Shown here: positions 47,542-59,500 of the stretch, piece by piece
How the letters are laid out: each line of letters begins with the position of its first letter
How positions within the stretch are numbered: the first letter of the stretch is position 1
Source of the DNA: Molanna angustata
Lineage: Eukaryota > Arthropoda > Insecta > Trichoptera > Molannidae
Assembly: GCA_963576475.1 (NCBI GenBank)
Contig: OY754967.1
Location: 22,345,914-22,409,913, forward strand
DNA: 64,000 nucleotides
Direction of reading: 5' to 3'
The notes under the pieces: generated by a model
Seen by the model: only the letters and a program-made list of their open reading frames with translations
Database searches by the model: none
What the model was told of the DNA's origin: nothing
Position numbers and translations under genes: made by a program

Positions 47542-47804
47542 AACACTGCAAGAAGGAAGTAAAATTCACATACAAAAATTCTTAGGTTAACAAGAAAAGA
47601 CAATTGTAACGAACAATGGTGTTTATTATAACGAATTACTCGACATTTATAAAATAATATAATATGCCAAATCATACCACAATATCATATTGTCTTATTT
47701 AAATGAAATTTGCTAAAATCTTTGCGGAGAAGATGAATATTTCCACGGGCGGAAATCCACTTTATCAATCTACAACGATCTCGTATTGACGGAAAACAAA
47801 ATTG

Positions 47805-49015
47805 CCGTTGTATTGATTCACTGCCTTGCTTCAAACAAAGCCGTGCTGTAGAAAACGCGTTGACAGTTAAAGAGACCTAACGTCGACTCGTATCTATGAA
47901 TTTAGTATGAATTTGCGAACAGTCGGTGTGGTTTGAACTGTTGTCAGTTGTTTACAATTGCTAAAAAAACGCATTTTTATACAGTATTTTGTCAATTTCG
48001 AATACCAATATATTCCAAATTTAATATTGTGAACTCAAGACATTAAGGCAAAATAATTTAATCAAGATATTTACTTATTTATCATTTCTACTCTTCTCGA
48101 TCTCTCGGTCCCGGATACACATCAAACTACAGCACTTCCTACATACCTTTTTAATTTTAGTTTCATATAATATAACTATGTAATAAACATTGTAAATTTA
48201 TTCCTATGGTTATTGCCTTCTGATTATCAGATGTCTACATTATCCTAAAGTTATATATTAACCGGTATTAACACTATTTGCTTGTCATGTATATAGTATT
48301 TTTATGTCTTATATGTATATAGTATTTTTGTGTTTTGATTGTGGAATAAAGTTGTGTTTATCATGTTTCAATTTAATATTTTTTTTGTACTCCCCTTCTC
48401 GGTTCTTTTCACTTGTGTGTTTCAAGACACTGTAATGGTAAGTAAATATTTTTTTAGATGTAGGATAAAATACAAATACTTTATTTTAGAATGCAATATC
48501 AGGTAATTTTAAAAGTATCAAACATAGAATTATAAGATAGTATCAAATGAAAATATTCTTAACCTAATGGGTGAATTATTCTTAATTGAAGCTTGGTGGA
48601 TGTGTTTGTTACATGTCATATTATTTTGATTACATTGTGTATACTAATTATATAATATTAGTAGTATTATTTGATTTTCATTTATATGCCGAATAAAAAA
48701 TAACAATTTTTTATATCAATAGAATCGAAGTTAAAAAATACATTTTCATAGGAGAAAAACAAATATTCAATGAAGCATATTTTATGTTAAAATGTCGTAA
48801 TGCTTGTTTTTAATTATATATTAAATCTGCATATTTTAAAATAAATGGTATTGGCACGCATTTTTCTATCAGCCAAATATTAAATTATGTATATTTGCTC
48901 TATTACAAGTTTATATGTAATATCGCGATAGGTCTCTTTAGTTTGAATTTTTGCGTTCCCGCCAATCTACAGCACGGCTATGTTATTTGTAGAAGGCAGT
49001 GATTGATTTGATTGA
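47805..49015. repeat. possible element bounded by diverged inverted repeats
   Basis: CACTGCCTTGCTTCAAACAA, AGCCGTGCTGTAGA and TAAAGAGACCTA at 47817-47881 recur in reverse complement and order at 48928-49003 (TAGGTCTCTTTA, TCTACAGCACGGCT, AGGCAGTG). The enclosed 1.1 kb is AT-rich and non-coding. Confidence 0.5.
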
Positions 49016-49017
49016 TT

Positions 49018-51470
49018 CCTTCGAACCACATGAAGTGACACAACATCGACGTGGCATTTTAAAATATTTAAGTTGTTTACAAAGCTTTTAAATATGAAAT
49101 GCGAAATAAGAAATAATAGTTTTGGACCGCGTTTCACGGAAAACACAATGACGCACAATGACAGATGACAGAACACATCACCAACACGTGAAGAATATAT
49201 TATTGCCAGAATAAAACAAATTTCCAACATCACTTTCAGTTATTTCAGTAAATCAATTCATCTCAATATTTTTAGCAAACGCGACATATGCTAAAAATAA
49301 GAAATAACAATTATATTAATAAATTAAGTAGTTAAAATGTATTCGCTCATGAAAAATTTAAAATATACTTGAAAGATCGATGTTTTTTTTTTTACTTATG
49401 GCAAAATTTTCTGATTTCTAAACAGAGACATCTTTTAAACCGTCCAAAAGCTTTCTGATATTATAATACACACATACATAGACACACACACATACCATCA
49501 CGTCCTTCACAACAGAATTGGACCGATTTCAATGTATGGTGGCTGGTAGGCCCTGATGGTCGACTTGTTTCAATGATGTAAAGTGTACTCCTTTGTATTT
49601 ATAAGTAGTACTATTAATTTGTAAATTTAATTTTCACTATGATAATTATCATTTTTGCTGTCTATTTTTGTGTTTTATATACCTGGTTTTAAAATTTACT
49701 TTGTAATCAATTGGATTTCATTGATGAAGCAATTTTTGTCTTGAATATATTGATTGTACAATAAATATGTACTTTTACGCTTATCTCCTTTTGTTTTTCA
49801 AATTAAATTATTTATTGATTATATAATTACTAGACTATTTTCACTCATATTATTGCTTGAAATTTCTATTATATTAATAATTGCCAACTAAAAAAAAATA
49901 TTGTTATTTAACATACATCATTGTGATTCAACATAAAGTATAATTATTTTTGAACTTGTAAAAAATTAAAAGGGTATATTTTGTATTGATAAGATTGTGA
50001 AAAAGTTGGTATACAGAAAAATTATGGGACATATTTTAGTAAGTTAATATGATTTTTATATCTACATAGATGAATTTCAAAATAACACTACTATATTTAA
50101 GAATGAATATCAGATAATATAAAAAATATAACATCAAAATATTATTCTTGGCCTAATATTCAAATAAAAAACTTGAAAAAAAAAATAGCATAGAAAGTCA
50201 AATTGATTCTGCTATAGTCATGCAGGGTCCAACTTTTCAATGCAATGGCATGGTAACTTACTCCCACACAAAACATGTAATTGATAGAGATGGTATTTTT
50301 CCACACAAGCAACTGATTAAAAAAAGTATGAAACCAAATGCTCTTTTGTGGTACCAGTAACCATGTACAAGCGTCTGCCCATCCCTCTTGGATCGGGATC
50401 AGTTTTACCTATGATCTTCTGAGAACCAATCCTTGTTGATAAGTGAAAATCAAAATTAATCAAGCAACTGCAAAAGCAGTTCTTCATCAACAATTATTTA
50501 ATAAATCATCGATGAACATATTATTATTTCTTACTAAGGAGGAATGACTATTATTAGACAAGTGTACAATAGTCATGACACTTCTGTTTCTGTCCACCAT
50601 TCTGTGCCATATTAGTGCAGGTGATGTTACCATGTATTTTTTATGTTTAAAGTTAAATTACTATGCATGCAGTCATAAAATTGAAACTTTAATAAATGGA
50701 ATAATATGTACATGATGTAAAAATGAGAAAGTCAATTAAAAAATATTTGAATATATTTATTTCTCTCTGTACATTTTATACAAATAAAAACCAATAATAT
50801 TGTACACTAGAATTTTATCAATTGAATACATAGTTACTCACATGAAATGGCATCATTATTTTTTTTTATATAAAAATATCAGAAACGTTGAATGTAATCA
50901 TGATGATACTATTAAAAAATATATACCGTCCATGGCGACATTGTAAATTTATTTATTAGTCTAATAAATTATTAACTTGTAGAAAACTCGCTTAACATTC
51001 ACTACAGAAGTTAAAAATTAAAATGTTCATACCATGAAGGTATGATACTAGTTCATATGATAAGCGCCAGACATCAGACGAGAAGTGGCTACCAACACGG
51101 AATGATCAAGACAAATGCACAACACCAAACACCCACTCTTCGGCCATGAACGACCAAAACCAAGACTTAAAAAATCTAGGAAAAGCTTCCTCCACTCCAC
51201 CAAAGACAGCCACGACCCAAGCACACAATGCTTGATGCTTTGGAAGGAAAGGCTAGGCAACCACACACCCCAAGAACTATCCGAGTCCTTGCCCCCAGGG
51301 AAGGACTTTCCATGGTGTCTCTGAAAAACTCTGAACAGACTAAGAAAGGGGTGTGGAAGGAGCGAGAACAATTTGGCGAGATGGGGAATGTCGGAGAATA
51401 ATCAAGATGAACTTTGTGACTGCAGCGAAGATCAGACAATGGAAGGGGAGTTGTGGGAGGATCCAACTGG
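49018..51470. other. AT-rich; LINE-type tail at 49465-49505
   Basis: ACACACATACCATCACGTCC (49486 on) is another copy of the CATACCATCAC LINE terminus, minus orientation. Nothing else was recognised. Confidence 0.4.
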
Positions 51471-51479
51471 GAGAATCGT

Positions 51480-52745
51480 CTCAATCCTAACTTATTGGTC
51501 TGGGAAGGGAGTTTAGTTTCCATTCAGTGATCAAGAATATAACAAGAATTGATTGAATAAATGAAATGACAAGTTCATACATCAAAACCAATGTGGCTTT
51601 GTAGCTGGAAAATCCAAAGTTGATGCCATTCCAACTGTGAGGATTCTGGTCGAGAAACACCGGGATGCCAAAAAGGACCTTCATATGGTCTTCATAGATC
51701 TGGAAAAGGCTTTTGACAGAGTCCCAAGAGACCTGATATGAGCACTCAGAGCCCACAAAGTACCAGAAAGGTATGTCCTTATCATCCAGGATATATATGA
51801 CAGAGTCAAGACACAGGTGAGATGTACATCGGGAGTTTCTCCAGAATTTCCTATAAAAGTGGGGGTACATCAAGGTTCGGTTCTCAGTCCGCTACTCTTC
51901 ATCTTAACCATGGATTACCTAACTAAACAAGAAATGAACAGCCTCACAAAGATCCTGTGATTGGCAGATGATATTGTATTAATTAGTGACAAGTACGAAG
52001 ACCTGCAAGATAGACTGAAAAGATTGGAGAAAAATCCTGGAAGATAATGGATTTCGACTAAGTAGAAAGAAAACAGAGTACCTCTACTTACCGTTTGAAA
52101 ATTCAAATGCTGCCACTCCCGTAACGCAAATGGATGGAGAAGCTCTACCAAATAGTGACTCCTTTAAGTACCTGGGGTCGATGATCCATAGCGACGGAGG
52201 CTGTGCAGCGGATGTAACACACCGAATGAATGTGGGATGGATGAAATTTAGGGCTATGCCAGGAGTTTTGTGTGACCCAAAAATGCCAATTAAACTAAAA
52301 GGAAAAATATATCGGACAATTGTCAGACCTGCGCTACTGTATGGCTCCGAATGTTGGACGATGTACAACACCTTCCATAGGCAAATGGAAACCACCGAGA
52401 TGCGTATGCTAAGATGGTCAGCGGGGTTGTCTCTAAAAGACAAAATAAAAAGTTCATACATTCGTGGAAGCTTAGGAGTGACAGGCATAAACAACAAATT
52501 AGAAGAAAGACAATTGAGATGGTATGGTCACATATTAAGAAGACCCGAGGATCACATTGTGAATCAGGATATGGCCGTAGACATCCCCCGATCAACGAAT
52601 AGGGCAAGACCAAAAAATACATGGATGGCGCAAAGGAGTTCACAATTGATGAAACAAGAATTGACATTGGAGGCGGCCCAGAACCGAAGAGTGTACAGCT
52701 TGAGGACGAGGAGAGCTGACCCCAACAGTCTTCATCGACGATAAG
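51480..52745 (+). pseudogene. RTE-type reverse transcriptase relic
   Basis: The best preserved RT in the window. In order: NQCGFVAGKSKVDAIPTVRI, KKDLHMVFIDLEKAFDRVPR (RT motif A with FIDLEKAFD), HQGSVLSPLLFILTMDYLT, LADDIVLISDKYEDL (the catalytic ADD motif retained), then the open frame 52130-52744: FKYLGSMIHSDGGCAADVTH, VRPALLYGSECWTMYNTFHR, LRWSAGLSLKDKIKSSYIRG, EERQLRWYGHILRRPEDHIV and RRADPNSLHRR. Stops and shifts upstream of 52130 inactivate it. The endonuclease domain is missing. It lies about 550 bp downstream of the RagC stop codon. Confidence 0.93.
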
Positions 52746-52749
52746 TTGG

Positions 52750-53296
52750 GAAGAGGCCAGGAAGAAGATGGAATGACAAGTTTTGTATTAAAAAAAAATA
52801 TAAAAATATTAATAGAATTTAAATTTCACTGAAAATCTGAGATTTGAGAGCAGTTGTGGCTGTCTGTAGAGAAACAAGCATAGCGCACACAAGTCATGCT
52901 TAATTTTGATACTTACAAGTTTTTATTCCAAACAAAGGTCATTATATCAAATAAAACTTTTCATGCCCAAATAATAAAGATATTCTAAAGTGAATATATA
53001 CCAAGTTAACTCCAAATTATAATTGTTTTAGTTTACTTCATGGTATTTAACATTTTAATAAAAGAAAAATCAAGTATTTGTGGTATTTCAGTCGAGCATG
53101 CTTGAGTTTTTTTGCCCTAAGGCCCATAAAGGTTAATACAGGTATGTATACACCTATACATAACACTGATAAAAAATCTCATTAAAATATTTTGAAACTT
53201 AATAAATAACTTTATCATAATTAGGTATATAAATAAGTAAAATACATGAATTCAAGTTACGATTTGACTCTTCCTGTATACAAATATTAAATCTGT
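52750..53296 (-). other. likely RagC 3' UTR and downstream region
   Basis: On the minus strand this follows the RagC stop. Candidate poly(A) signals are an ATTAAA near 53054 and an AATAAA near 52922, both AT-context matches only. Confidence 0.3.
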
Positions 53297-53505
53297 TCAT
53301 GTTGTAATTGTTGTATTGCTTGTTCTATTTGGTACTGTATCTGTTGGACCATTCATCATAATGGGTGGTGAATTAATTGTCACGTTGGGGGAAGCCGCTG
53401 GGTTTTCGGAAGGGCTGACTTCGAGCATCGACTCTCCTTTGCTTCTTAATTCAAAAACTTGCGTTATTGCCTCACGAAAGCACAAAAAATTATAATCAAT
53501 AACAC
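53297..53505 (-). CDS. RagC-D: RagC exon 7 (last), with stop
   Basis: Acceptor TTTCAG at 53506-53507. Encodes [20 protein letters not shown] and the non-conserved Ser/Pro/Thr tail ending NTTITT, stop TGA at 53297-53299. Confidence 0.92.
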
Positions 53506-56500
53506 CTGAAATAAAAAAATACATTAATGTTAGATGCCGCTGAGTAGATAAAGATGTTATGAGTCAACATTGATGAATATCAATAAGAAATACAAAGAAA
53601 ATCTATATATTATGTATTAAAGTTCAATCAGGAAGTTACCTTGTTTATCAAAATTGTCCTCTCTCAAAATGCAAACTAAAGCCAAAAATTTGTTAACTTC
53701 TCTTAAATATAAAATTGTTCCATTATTTAATTTGATTAAACTAAAACTCTGACTGTTGAAGGCTGCTGCTTCAGTATCATCCATTAATCTGTAAATCCAA
53801 AAATAAACAATTCATAATCCATAAACACTAACATCCATAACTGTTGATTTGCTCAGGAGAATTTATTTCTCTTAACTTTGTTCCAGTCAGGGGATCATCA
53901 AAATTGAATTTTTTATTTTATATTTTCACATATCTCAAAATCATAAAAGCTACAAAGCTGAATATTCGTATAAATATATAAGAATACAATATCTCAAACA
54001 ATTTTTTAGTGAAAAGATCCAGGAATTCTCAAACTTTATTTATTCAGAAAAACTTTTTTTTAATGACAAATTTATGTATTTAACTGCCTATATTTTCAAA
54101 AAATTTTAATATAGTGAAATATGCAGATAATTTTATTATAATAATATTATAGCAGTACATCTCTTAATAATTGTTGTGAAAATTGAATTTAGTAACAACC
54201 TTGATTCATACAATTTGTATGGCAGAATACACCATATCCACGGAGACTCTGATACTCTCATAGCATCGAGCTATTTATTTGGGGTAGGAAAATAGTACTG
54301 ACCTCCACACTATCCTATACTGACATACATGTTTCTATAGACTAGTTGTACGTAACACATGAGATCCAACTGTCGATAGCGATAGTATGTATAGTTGAAG
54401 AATACGTACCAAACTATAAACCCATAAATCCAAATTATTGAATATTTTAAGATATTTTGTTTTCTATACAAAAATTTGGATTTAAGGGTTTATATTTTGG
54501 TGCGTATTCTTCAACTATACATAGGTACTATTGCCATCACAAATAGTAAAACAATATATACATATATTTTAAAAAAAAATAAAAAATGACTTACCCATAA
54601 ATACAAGAGACATCAATAACAACATCAATCATATCACAACATAGTTCATAACTTTGCATATCAACTGGTGAACTGTCAGTTGCAATATATATTTTAGAAA
54701 CAACATCAAAAAGAAATGCTTTCTCAATGGCAGAATTCTAAAAAAAAATGTAAATTGCAATTTATATACTTGTCGATATTCACTTGTGATTGGTTCCTGA
54801 AAATTTGTAAAAATTTTCAAAGTACAGATTCAGTTAAAATTAAAATACATATCAAATTGCACAATATATTCTCTGAATTAGTTAAGTGACAGAAAAACAT
54901 AAAAACACTGAAAAAGTTATTTGACTTTAGGCACCATAAGGTGAATTTAACAAGAGAGCCGTTTATAATTTTTTGTGTTGAAAAAAATCAAAAAATGTTG
55001 CATACTTCATTCATTCATTCATTCATACCATCACGGCATATCCCACAATGTGGGGTAACCAGCGAAAGGTGTGCGGGTGTGCATTGCCTTATAAAAGGGA
55101 GCACAACATATCTGTGTATACCCACACACCAGTCTGGTCTCACCTAAAAAGGCACTATATTCAGAATGGGTGGAGAACCTCATTGCTGAACTATGTGAGA
55201 TGTTATTGTTGCCTGTTGTATTTTCGATTACCCGGCTCTTACGGGACACTCGAAAACAATAATAGAAAAGAGTGGAAGCACTATTCTAAGCCGGTGCCTC
55301 ACAGCTATGTTGCATACTTAACTTACAGATTTATTTTATTTTATTTTGTGAAATTGATAAAATTAAATTGCTTGGTTTCCCAGATGTGAATATTGTGTAA
55401 AATATAAAATAACATAACAAATAAAACATACATACATACATTATAATATACAAAATATGTAAATAACTTCATAATTAACATAATAATAGCAAAATTGTTC
55501 ATAAAACAATTATTATACGTTTACTTACTGAAATTAAAATGTTGAGTAAATTTTCCAATGTTGGAAGTTGAGGAATGAGTTTTTGAACTACTTTGGAGAA
55601 TGCCTCAAAAATTGAATGATCATATATCGAAGTTAAATGAAAACTCAAATGTATTTGATCAGCTCCTGAATCGTTAAGATCATCCGTAGCCCTTTGATGA
55701 ATATCACGTTGTGACTCCATTTTGTAATCATCACTCAATCCATCAACCTGATGTAAAAAAAATATAAAGGAAATATAAATGGAAGAACTTTCCTACTGAT
55801 TAGTAAAGCTGAAAATATCACCACCAATTTTTTCGTTCAAAAATACACGTTTTACACATTACATCCACACATACATACATCCTTTAACCAAGCAATATAT
55901 AATCTTGTTTATTTAAAAAAAATTGGTTTAGATATAGTTTGAATACTCATTTATAAGAAAGAACAAGGCTTTCCAATACTTTTTATTTAATGATTTTTTC
56001 AATTTGTGTCAAACATTAATCACTTTAATCTCTATAGTCACATTTGAGTTAATTGAATTTCACATAATCTACTATGAATAGCACAATTCCTTGATGTATT
56101 TATAGATATTTAAAATTCATGTTCATCAGGGGGCGTAAGTTGACAAAAGTCACATATTGATAATATATGTTGTAAAAATGATTAATATCTTACCTTGTGT
56201 ATAAAAACTTCAAATTTGATTGCAGGGTTAACTTTATATGCCTTTGTAACAGTGAGATTGAGTTTATTTAGTGCTTCCATATAATCATCCTAGAAATGAT
56301 TTATTTAATTTTATTTGGAAACAAAACACCTTATTTTATACAAGAATAATATTTTGTTTACAATTTAAAAATAAAAAGCCTTTTACAGTGTTTCGGTTAA
56401 TTAAACGAAAAATAAAAATACATTTGTTTTTCATGAATAATATAGGTAAAATATTATATGTGCATAAATTAATCTACTTAAAAAGAGACATTTTCAAAAA

Positions 56501-59500
56501 AAAACATGGCAGTAGAAATACTGAAAATATTCATCATGTGAAAATTGATGATATTTTATTTATTTTAATATGTTCTATCAATTCTACAGCACAAATAAAT
56601 TCTAGTCCAAATGATGTCCTACTAACAGGGTTATGAAGAGAATCAGCCATATAATAAGTTATTATGCAAAAGATTAATAATGTAAATTCAGTAAAACTTA
56701 GTATGTACAAGTAAATCTCAATATAGTATTGCTGACATCAATGTGATTCAAAATCATTTTGAAATTCCTACACATACTTATTAGATAAATAAAATTATCT
56801 TACATATTTTTATGCTAATTAATTTGCAATGTTAAATGAAACTTGATTGAATTAAGTTTAGGCACAAAGAAACCTAATTCACAATACTGCAGTAAATTTT
56901 TTGTTGTTTCTCGGACAACTAACAGGTACTATGCTAAATATTAATTTAAAATGCACCCAATAACAAGTTTGCCAGATTCTGGAAGCTTATGATATTTATT
57001 ATCTCACAGATCCAGACTGAAAACATAATAGAAAACACTGTCTCCCTACCGGGTATGAACCCGGGAATATATCAACAATATCGCAGGTAATTATTTGTAA
57101 AATTGAAAAGTTATGTTTGTATAGTTTGTTTACCTGAGCATCAATAACAAAAACTAATGCACCACATCCACCAAATATCATGTCTGAATCAAATGCTGGA
57201 TCGAAAAAGTCAATTTGTCCAGGAAAATCCCATATTTGAAATTGAACAAAACTACTGTTATTTATGTCATCTTTGACTATTTTGTTTGTAGATTCCAAAA
57301 ATAGTGTTTCATTTGGTGACATTTTGTGGAAAACAACTTTTTGAATTGAGGATTTTCCAGATCTAAAACATGAAAAATGTTTATAAGAGTAAATTAATGA
57401 TATTTGAATAAAAAGAGCAAATGGTGATTTTTAAATACTAATCTTCTATAGCCCAACTGTCGATTTGTTCAAGAGAACTTTGTTCTCTTAACATATCGAC
57501 AAAGTTTCAAGCCAGGATTGTATGCAGGGTCTATATTTTTCAGAGTTTTTCCAACTTTGAAGTCAAAAAACACCAACTTAGAGGCTTCACAGCATATATG
57601 TTCTATACATGGATGAATTCAGAATTTGAAGTAGTACATTTTCTTTCCCCCCTTATAACTTTTGATCCGCTCAATTCACAGAGCCCAAATTTTCAGAATA
57701 TATAAACAGTAATAGGCCTACAAAACTTTTATACTCAGAATTTTGAATTTTGGTTTCAGTCAGGGGTTCAAATTTTGAATATTTACTTTATTTTTCCATA
57801 TATCTCAGAAACCATAAAAGCTAGAACGCTGAAAATTGGTATGAATATAGACAAATACAAAATCTCAAATTGGTTTTTTCAAAAAATTCCAGAGATTCTC
57901 AAACATTTTTTATTAAGAAAAATATTTTTTTATGATAAATTTAAGGGTCGTATTACGCATGTTATATAAGAAAACGGTAAGATAATCTTTCCCTGTCCAA
58001 ATTCTCAAGTCGTATACAGAAGTTATTCTGTAATACCAAATAACTTCTGTAATACGACTTGAGAATTTGGACAGGGAAAGATTATCTTACCGTTTTCTTA
58101 TATAACATGCGTAATACGACCCTATGTGTTTAACTGCCAATGGCCCGGTATTACAGTCTGAGTTTAAGAGCTAAACTCAAGCTTTACAAAAATATAGTGT
58201 ATTACAGTGTCCGTTTAGGCCTAATCTTCCCTCAAATACGTCACTAAAACGACAAATATTTAACTCAACGTTTCTGGCGGATTAAGTACTTAACGGTGAG
58301 TCAACTGTCATTTTTGATAGGCAACGCGTGTAGTTCCAGTTTCTATCACTAGAGGCGTTAGTTGTATCGAAGGTGGCGCCACACAACAAAACAAGACAGC
58401 CATATAGAAACAAACATGGGCATTTAAAAGCATTATTTTGGTGAAAAAAAAAAATTTAACATGTTGGATAGTAAAACAATAGTATTTAAAGTCGTAGCGT
58501 CCCATTTTGTAGTTCGTATTCGTACAGTCGGCCCTCAACTCATTGAGTTTGTTAAACTCAAGATTAATGTTAAGGGGAGATTGAATCCATTTCCGTATTA
58601 CAGTGCAATATGACATGTCAGTTACTAAATCTTCAATTATGGACATATTTTACTTTTTCTGTGGTTATTATCTGTCAAATATTAAATGACCTCAAATAAT
58701 ACGAACTACAAAACGAGACGCTACGACTTGAAATACTATTGTTTTACTATCCAACATGGTAAATTATTTTTTTTTTCACCAAAATAATGTTTTTAAATGC
58801 CCATGTTCGTTTCAATATAGCTGTCAGTTTGTTTTGTTATGTGGCACCACCGTCGATACAACTAACACCTCTAGTGATAGAACACTGAAGCAACACTCGT
58901 TGCCTAACGCCTCTAGTGATAGAAACTGAAACTACACGCGTTGCCTAGCAAATGCCAGTTGACTCACCGTTAAGTACTTAATCCGCCAGAAACGTTGAGT
59001 TAAATATTTGTCGTTTTAGTGACGTATTTGAGGGAAGATAACGGACACTGTAATACGCTATACTTTTGTAACACTTGAGTTTAGCTATTAAACTAAGACT
59101 GTAATACCGGTCCGTGATACGGAAATGGATTCAATCTCCCCTTAACATTAATCTTGAGTTTAACAAACTCAATGAGTTGAGGGCCGACTGTAATACCGGG
59201 CCTATATTTCCAAAGATTTTGAAAATATCGAAAAAAGATGAAACACCCCAACTAGATCATTTAATTTTCTATAAAAAATATTGACATTTTAGCAGTAAAT
59301 CTCAATTTTTTTTAAAAACAATTTTTATAAAAATTGAATTTAGTGACGACATTGCTTCATACAATTTATATGGCAGTCGCCTATACACAATATTTAAGGA
59401 GACTTAATAGTTTGATACTTAATCTCCAAACATACATACATACCATCATGCTGTTTTCATATTCTGGGTAGGAAAAAAGGACTGACCTCCATAGTATCCT

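Noticed and set aside
51048..52667. Several minus-strand frames of 100-137 codons
   Set aside because: They lie opposite the RTE reverse-transcriptase relic, which is coherent on the plus strand.
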